A DNA stretch of 5,333 nucleotides from an uncultured Bacillota bacterium (GTDB lineage: Bacteria; Bacillota_I; Bacilli_A; RF39; UBA660): positions 1 to 5,333 of the forward strand of contig CAMNHZ010000053.1 in NCBI GenBank assembly GCA_946540075.1, given 5' to 3'. The position numbers and the translations under genes were made by a program. Below, piece by piece: positions 4,678-5,333 of this stretch. The notes beneath the pieces were generated by a model. The model saw nothing but the letters and a program-made list of their open reading frames with translations, was not told the DNA's origin and did no database searches. The first letter of the stretch is position 1. Each line of letters begins with the position of its first letter.

Positions 4678-5232
4678 ATGATACTATTTTTATTAACAGA
4701 TAAACAACTAGGTGTTGAACTTAGTAAAAGATATAAATTAAAACAAATTAAAGATAATTACTATAAGAATAATAATATATCTCTACTTATATGTGAGACT
4801 AAACAAACAGGAATAGTTAGAACTATAATTAATAGTATATATTCATATAACATTGATCTTTCAAAGTATATAATTATAAATATTGGAACATGTCGCTCTT
4901 CCCTATTAAAAAATAATGATCTAGTAATTGTTAATGAAAGTTATAGTAATGGTATAAATAAAAAAGATAATAATAAAACAAAACTAGCTACGATTGATAC
5001 TATTTTTAAAGTAAAATGTTGTTCTATGGATAGTGATATAAATATACCTAATGATAATACTCATGTTGTATATGATGATGAACTTAATATAATTACTTGC
5101 TTTCCTTATAAGAAATTATTCTCATTAAAGTTTGTTTCAAATAATTCTAAAAATAACATTTTATCATTACCATCTAATAAATTAAAAGAGTTTTTTATAA
5201 CTATTGATAATATTATATGGGAAGAAAAATAA
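4678..5232 (+). CDS. Divergent MTA/SAH nucleosidase-like protein, probably catalytically altered
   Basis: This 184-residue protein resembles a shortened member of the purine nucleoside phosphorylase / MTA-SAH nucleosidase superfamily. Enzymes of that family cleave the glycosidic bond of nucleosides such as methylthioadenosine and S-adenosylhomocysteine. The likely correspondences are LLICETKQTGIVRT (36-49) to the family's substrate-loop region with SGIGK, YIIINIGTCRSSLLKNNDLVI (64-84) to the IINTGSAGG...GDIV region, and VVYDDELNI (130-138) to VVDMEAxAI. The glutamate that contacts the ribose appears kept (Glu135). The catalytic aspartate of the SD motif seems replaced: VSNNSKN (153-159) has Asn155. 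At about 230 residues normal enzymes are longer; the loss lies mainly between residues 90 and 130. The ATG is preceded by GAGGTGA (4668-4674). The gene is divergent from yfhO. The superfamily assignment rests on motif reading by eye and is moderate; loss of activity is inferred. Confidence 0.55.
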   Translation: MILFLLTDKQLGVELSKRYKLKQIKDNYYKNNNISLLICETKQTGIVRTIINSIYSYNIDLSKYIIINIGTCRSSLLKNNDLVIVNESYSNGINKKDNNKTKLATIDTIFKVKCCSMDSDINIPNDNTHVVYDDELNIITCFPYKKLFSLKFVSNNSKNNILSLPSNKLKEFFITIDNIIWEEK

Positions 5233-5238
5233 CTATAT

Positions 5239-5260
5239 AGAGTCTTATGACTCTTTTTTT
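5239..5260 (+). terminator. Terminator of the nucleosidase-like gene
   Basis: AGAGTC (5239-5244) and GACTCT (5249-5254) form a 6-bp stem with a TTAT loop, followed by T's to 5260. It begins six bases after the stop codon. Confidence 0.88.
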
Positions 5261-5289
5261 ATAAAAAAAGAAGCATATTATGCTTCTTT
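5261..5289 (-). terminator. Terminator of the gene at the right edge
   Basis: An 11-bp perfect inverted repeat (5267-5277 with 5279-5289; core GAAGCATA) is followed on the minus strand by a run of seven T's (complement of 5263-5269). It lies 15 bases past the stop of the leftward partial gene and directly abuts the rightward terminator. Confidence 0.82.
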
Positions 5290-5304
5290 AAAATTATTTT
5301 ATTA

Positions 5305-5333
5305 TTAATAATTTTCGGCACGAAGTTCAAAAT
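5305..5333 (-). CDS. C-terminal end of a gene running in from the right (partial)
   Basis: Read on the minus strand, the last codons spell FELRAENY followed by TAA (5305-5307), then a strong minus-strand terminator. The terminator is the main reason to believe a gene ends here. One other minus-strand frame is also open across this stretch but would run through the terminator. Eight residues are too few to name the protein. Confidence 0.5.

Noticed and set aside
5305..5333. tmRNA tag-like ending (AENY) at the right edge
   Set aside because: The similarity to the tmRNA tag is four residues only. The frame continues from outside as an ordinary protein end, and no tmRNA structure is visible.
1..5333. 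UGA-as-tryptophan genetic code
   Set aside because: Tryptophan codons checked in three genes are TGG, and all five complete genes read through in the standard code with TAA stops.
1..5333. CRISPR array, insertion sequence, toxin-antitoxin or defence genes
   Set aside because: There are no spaced direct repeats, transposase motifs or recognisable toxin or defence domains. The repeats present are single inverted repeats.

Overview
The window is very AT-rich bacterial DNA with short intergenic gaps. It has strong Shine-Dalgarno sequences, sigma-A-type promoters (TTGACA/TATAAT-like) and many hairpin-plus-T-run terminators. tRNA genes with encoded CCA, a QueH-type queuosine enzyme and a YfhO-family membrane protein fit a low-GC Firmicute (Bacillota), possibly an Erysipelotrichia-like or uncultured gut Bacilli lineage. 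Tryptophan is encoded by TGG at the positions I checked and all five complete genes end in TAA, so nothing indicates the UGA=Trp code of many Mollicutes. The exact taxon cannot be read from this sequence.

Layout, left to right. (1) An unrecognised 135-residue protein gene on the minus strand (48-455) has its own near-consensus promoter, a 21-bp perfect palindrome at the predicted transcription start, a terminator-like hairpin in the leader, and a terminator overlapping its stop codon. (2) queH (578-1186, minus, TTG start) encodes epoxyqueuosine reductase. (3) Divergent from queH are two tRNA genes on the plus strand, tRNA-Gln(CUG) at 1283-1356 and elongator tRNA-Met(CAU) at 1422-1498. Each has its own promoter, and a terminator follows the Met gene. 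(4) A 66-codon plus-strand gene of unknown function (1732-1932) has a good promoter and ribosome binding site. (5) It converges on a long yfhO-like gene (1954-4500, minus, GTG start) for a multi-spanning membrane protein, probably a GT-C-type glycosyltransferase. The two share one bidirectional terminator. (6) Divergent from yfhO is a plus-strand gene (4678-5232) for a shrunken, divergent relative of the MTA/SAH nucleosidase (purine nucleoside phosphorylase) family that appears to have lost the catalytic aspartate. (7) At the right edge are two back-to-back terminators and the last eight codons of another minus-strand gene.

Nearly every gene has its own promoter and terminator, so this looks like a run of single-gene transcription units rather than an operon. 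A loose theme is tRNA biology: QueH makes the modified base of GUN-anticodon tRNAs and lies beside two tRNA genes, although neither of those tRNAs (CUG, CAU) is a queuosine substrate. I see no defence system, mobile element or CRISPR array. The points most worth following up are the leader of the 135-residue gene, the degenerate nucleosidase, the small 66-residue protein, and an inverted repeat that reaches into the 3' end of tRNA-Met.
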